From Lepisosteus oculatus (Eukaryota; Chordata; Actinopteri; Semionotiformes; Lepisosteidae), in contig NC_090712.1 of the NCBI RefSeq assembly GCF_040954835.1, positions 4,969,284 through 5,033,283 on the forward strand: a DNA stretch of 64,000 nt, read 5' to 3'. Positions 61,095-64,000 of the stretch are shown in pieces (position 1 is the stretch's first letter; each line of letters begins with the position of its first letter). Below the pieces are notes generated by a model that ran no database searches, was not told the DNA's origin, and was given only the letters and a program-made list of their open reading frames with translations. Made by a program: the position numbers and the translations under genes.

Positions 61095-62456
61095 ATTTCC
61101 ATGTGTCAAACTAGTAGAGACTAGCACCTGTAATTGCTGCCAAAGGTACTTCTAAATAAAAACTGAGGAAAGGTTACGAACAAAAGATCATTTGGTACTT
61201 AGTGGCTAATTGGATCTCATCAGGCTGTTCCTTGATAAAAGCCTGGGTATTGGCTTCACCAACATGGCTGGGCAGCTTGTTCCAGGCTCCCACGACCCTT
61301 TGAAAAGAAGTGCTTCCTGTTCTCATTTCAGTCCTCTGATTCACGTTTCACTGTTCATTCTGAAGAAATCCACTGGCTTGTGAGCTCTGAGTGTTGATCT
61401 CACCACTTGCTGATGGACGTTGAACATATTGAACCACATGATGGCGCTGGACACTTTAGAAAACATACTTTGGTCTTCGTGCCAATACAAATAAACCCAT
61501 AGACACAGGTCTGTGACACGTGAACATATCTAACCTTTGTAACAGAACAAAAACTTAGGCCCTTTTATTTTAGGGAGTAAATACTATAAGCACGGCCAAA
61601 GGACATTCGAACACAAAGTGTGAGCCTTCAGAAGAAGCTGAATGAATATACTTTCAGACAAGTCTCCTGTTTGAAATACACCTGGCCCCTGCCTCCCACA
61701 ACACACATTGCAATTCAGTTGTGTACAGATCCAGGGAGTAAGGGACAGGACATCTGCTCTGCTTTACGCGTGTGAAACAGTGGGCAGGGCTCTGGACTTG
61801 TAACTGGATGGTTGTGGGATCAGATCACAAGTGGCGCAGTGCTGTTCCTATCCTTGAGAAAGAGGTACTTTACTCTGATTGCTCAGTAAAATGCCCAGCT
61901 GTATAAAAGAGTACAAACACCAGTCAGTTAAACATGTCACACACATTAAAATAATTTGATTAGGAGGGGACTAAATAGTGATGGATTAAGAGACCACAGC
62001 TACCACTCTTGCACTTTGCCAAACCAATTAGATGCTCTAAAACCCACTACAAAGTCTCCGCAGTGCACACAAAGACATACACAAGGCTTCTATGTGTTTA
62101 TTGAAAACATTTGGATTTGTATTTTTAATTTATCAAGCAAACTGACAGTCATTTCATCATTAACACTGTATTTTATATCACATTGATTTATATACAAAAA
62201 AAAGCAAACCCATATCTCTTCATGCAGGTCGAGATATCGCATTATGCCATTAGCTTACATTATGATTTTCTACTGGAGGAAGCGTTTGTACTAAAATCAG
62301 TGTTATAGTGATGACAAAATTCTGAGGCTGACTGACTCTCCTTTCACGATGAAGTTCTTTTAAACCTGGTGTAATGGAGAATGGTACCCGTGTGCCTTTA
62401 ATGAGTGACTAGACAATAAAGTAACTGATCTCATAACACAGGTGCCTGACCAGACA
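61095..62456. repeat. Direct duplication, copy 2
   Basis: Second copy of the 59510-60770 unit. It carries about 265 bp extra (61466-61733) between the GATGGCGCTGGACAC block and the GGGAGTAAGGGACAGGACAT block, so either an insertion here or a deletion in copy 1. Confidence 0.8.
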
Positions 62457-64000
62457 TGCTGAGCAGCATAAGTCCAGTAGGACCCTCAGAAGAAAGCAAA
62501 AATCCAAAACACTGAGATGGATTTCGCACAGTGTCCATAGAAAGTAATTACCTCTTGCCATAGGGTTTCCTTGGATGTTGCAACTCACCCTCCTGATCAC
62601 ATTTTACGTACTTTAGCGCATGTTACTCTGAACGAGACGCATTTGTGTAGACTTCAAGGCAAACGCTGAAACATCCTTTGTTATGGGTCACCTTTCAATG
62701 GCAGAGTAAAGACAATTGTCACACTGCACACTGAAGGCAGCTCAAAGCAGAAAGGCTCATTCTTATGACTCCTAAATCCCACACAGCCGGTTTCTGGCAA
62801 TGAGCTGTGCTGTTATTAAACAGTGAGGTCCTCCATCTTTTCTTTATGCATACAGAGAACATCCTTACTCCTCACTCACTGAGCAACCTGGGAAAATCAA
62901 CTTTCACATCACCTTTTTCAGGTAGGAAGTACACAAACAGCTGTATTTTTAAATGAGAATTGTTTCTGGCATCTGCTCACATTAGTAAAGTACATACGCG
63001 TTCTTTCAAGATTAGTAGCAAAGACGTTACAAAAAAGCTGTAAAAGTCAGCACAGGTTATAGGTTAAAACAAACATTGAAACATTAAATGGACTAATTAA
63101 CTTTGCGAAAAAGGAAAAAATAATCGGAATAACCCAAGTTTTTCTTCTTTCTTCTGCATGTAAAAAAATCTGATTAGGAGATTGTTGTTGGAGAATAAGA
63201 ACACATCTGGGTATAATGGAATAAATTAGAGACTTTGAATTTAAAACTTAAAATGCCATTTTATGATTATTTTCTGATGTTATTTTAGCATTTAGCACAA
63301 TCAAGGCCAGTAGTCTGAGGAGCAGTACAATTTCCAGGGCCTCTGTGAAAGTGAAAAGCACTGCACTCCTGTCTGGTGACAGCGAGCCAAACAGGCATGA
63401 TCTGAATCCTGAGTGAATAGGGCTCAGCTGGCTAGACAGGGTTAAAGCCCTTGTTTTGAGATCTGTGTTTTGGGTGGTTGTAGTGAGCTTCCCTGTGGAC
63501 AGACTAATACATCAGCCCATAACGAAGTCTTTATTTCTCTTGGGAGAAGGCTTTCAGCTCTTCTTCCCCTCTAGGGAGAGTTTAGTGTTGCGTGAGCGTG
63601 CCCAGAGTCTAACTGGACTAAAGGGGAAGGTTTGGACAATGCTGGAAACCTCACTTATCTGCCAGCACCCCCTTGATTACAATAAAATGTATAGAAGGTC
63701 TGGGATCTCATTCACTGCTCACAGTATTCAGTGTGTATTCTGTGAGGATCACAAAATGTCATCAATGTTCTTTCACAGAAGAAAGTGCTTCTTCCCAAGA
63801 CATCAACCTTCTTTGGTTCCTCCCCAAGTGGCCAATCAATGCTCTACTAGTTAGCTCTGAAAGGTCAGTTCTGTGCTGTTGTACAGATGACCTGCAGGTG
63901 AAAACGATCTACTGCATTATGAAATTTTGGGTGTTCATACCACAACAGCTTGCAAAACTGCAGCACTTTACAATTTACAGTCTCACAGTTAAAAAAAAAA
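62457..64000. other. Right-end flank
   Basis: No coding exon, RNA gene or clear repeat was recognised. The longest open frame (63456-63854) has no family resemblance I can name. Confidence 0.5.

Noticed and set aside
63456-63854. 132-codon open frame near the right end
   Set aside because: No family resemblance and no supporting splice or promoter context; treated as chance.
57356-64000. EDARADD exons, expected next in the human block
   Set aside because: No segment resembling its death domain or N-terminus was seen. The gene, if present, lies beyond the window.

Overview
The window is vertebrate nuclear DNA carrying three intron-containing protein genes. They are most likely from a ray-finned fish. 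The evidence is close protein similarity to vertebrate families, GT-AG introns, modest intron sizes, a 5S rRNA-headed SINE, hAT-type MITEs and fish-type dispersed repeats. A non-teleost such as gar or bowfin, or a basal teleost, is plausible, but the species cannot be fixed from the sequence alone.

Layout. (1) 89-8748, minus strand: the first three coding exons of a nidogen, best called NID1; the rest lies beyond the left edge. (2) 8749-19983: intergenic, with dispersed repeats, a 5S-SINE body and a tandem array of about 320-bp units. (3) 19984-29105, plus strand: a complete seven-exon GPR137B gene (385 aa). Its intron 3 holds an apparently perfect 385-bp inverted repeat. (4) 36311-57355, minus strand: a complete sixteen-exon ERO1B gene, including a 12-bp microexon. 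It has two candidate alternative first exons (distal 57200-57355, proximal 54684-54758) that both splice in phase to exon 2. (5) 57356-64000: upstream flank of ERO1B with no gene recognised, containing a diverged direct duplication of about 1.3 kb.

The order and orientation NID1(-), GPR137B(+), ERO1B(-) match what I recall of the human 1q42 block, not the paralogous 14q22 block (NID2, GPR137C, ERO1A). The proteins act in different places: basement membrane, lysosomal membrane and ER lumen. They are neighbours by conserved synteny, not by shared pathway.

The most interesting signals are the paired ERO1B first exons, a promoter with an exact ER-stress response element plus two ZNF143-type sites, the 385-bp palindrome, a 39-nt-arm hairpin close to NID1 exon 1, and the microexon and tandem-acceptor structures in ERO1B. 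No unknown multi-gene system was found. All splice boundaries were assigned by eye from GT-AG signals, reading phase and remembered family sequence.
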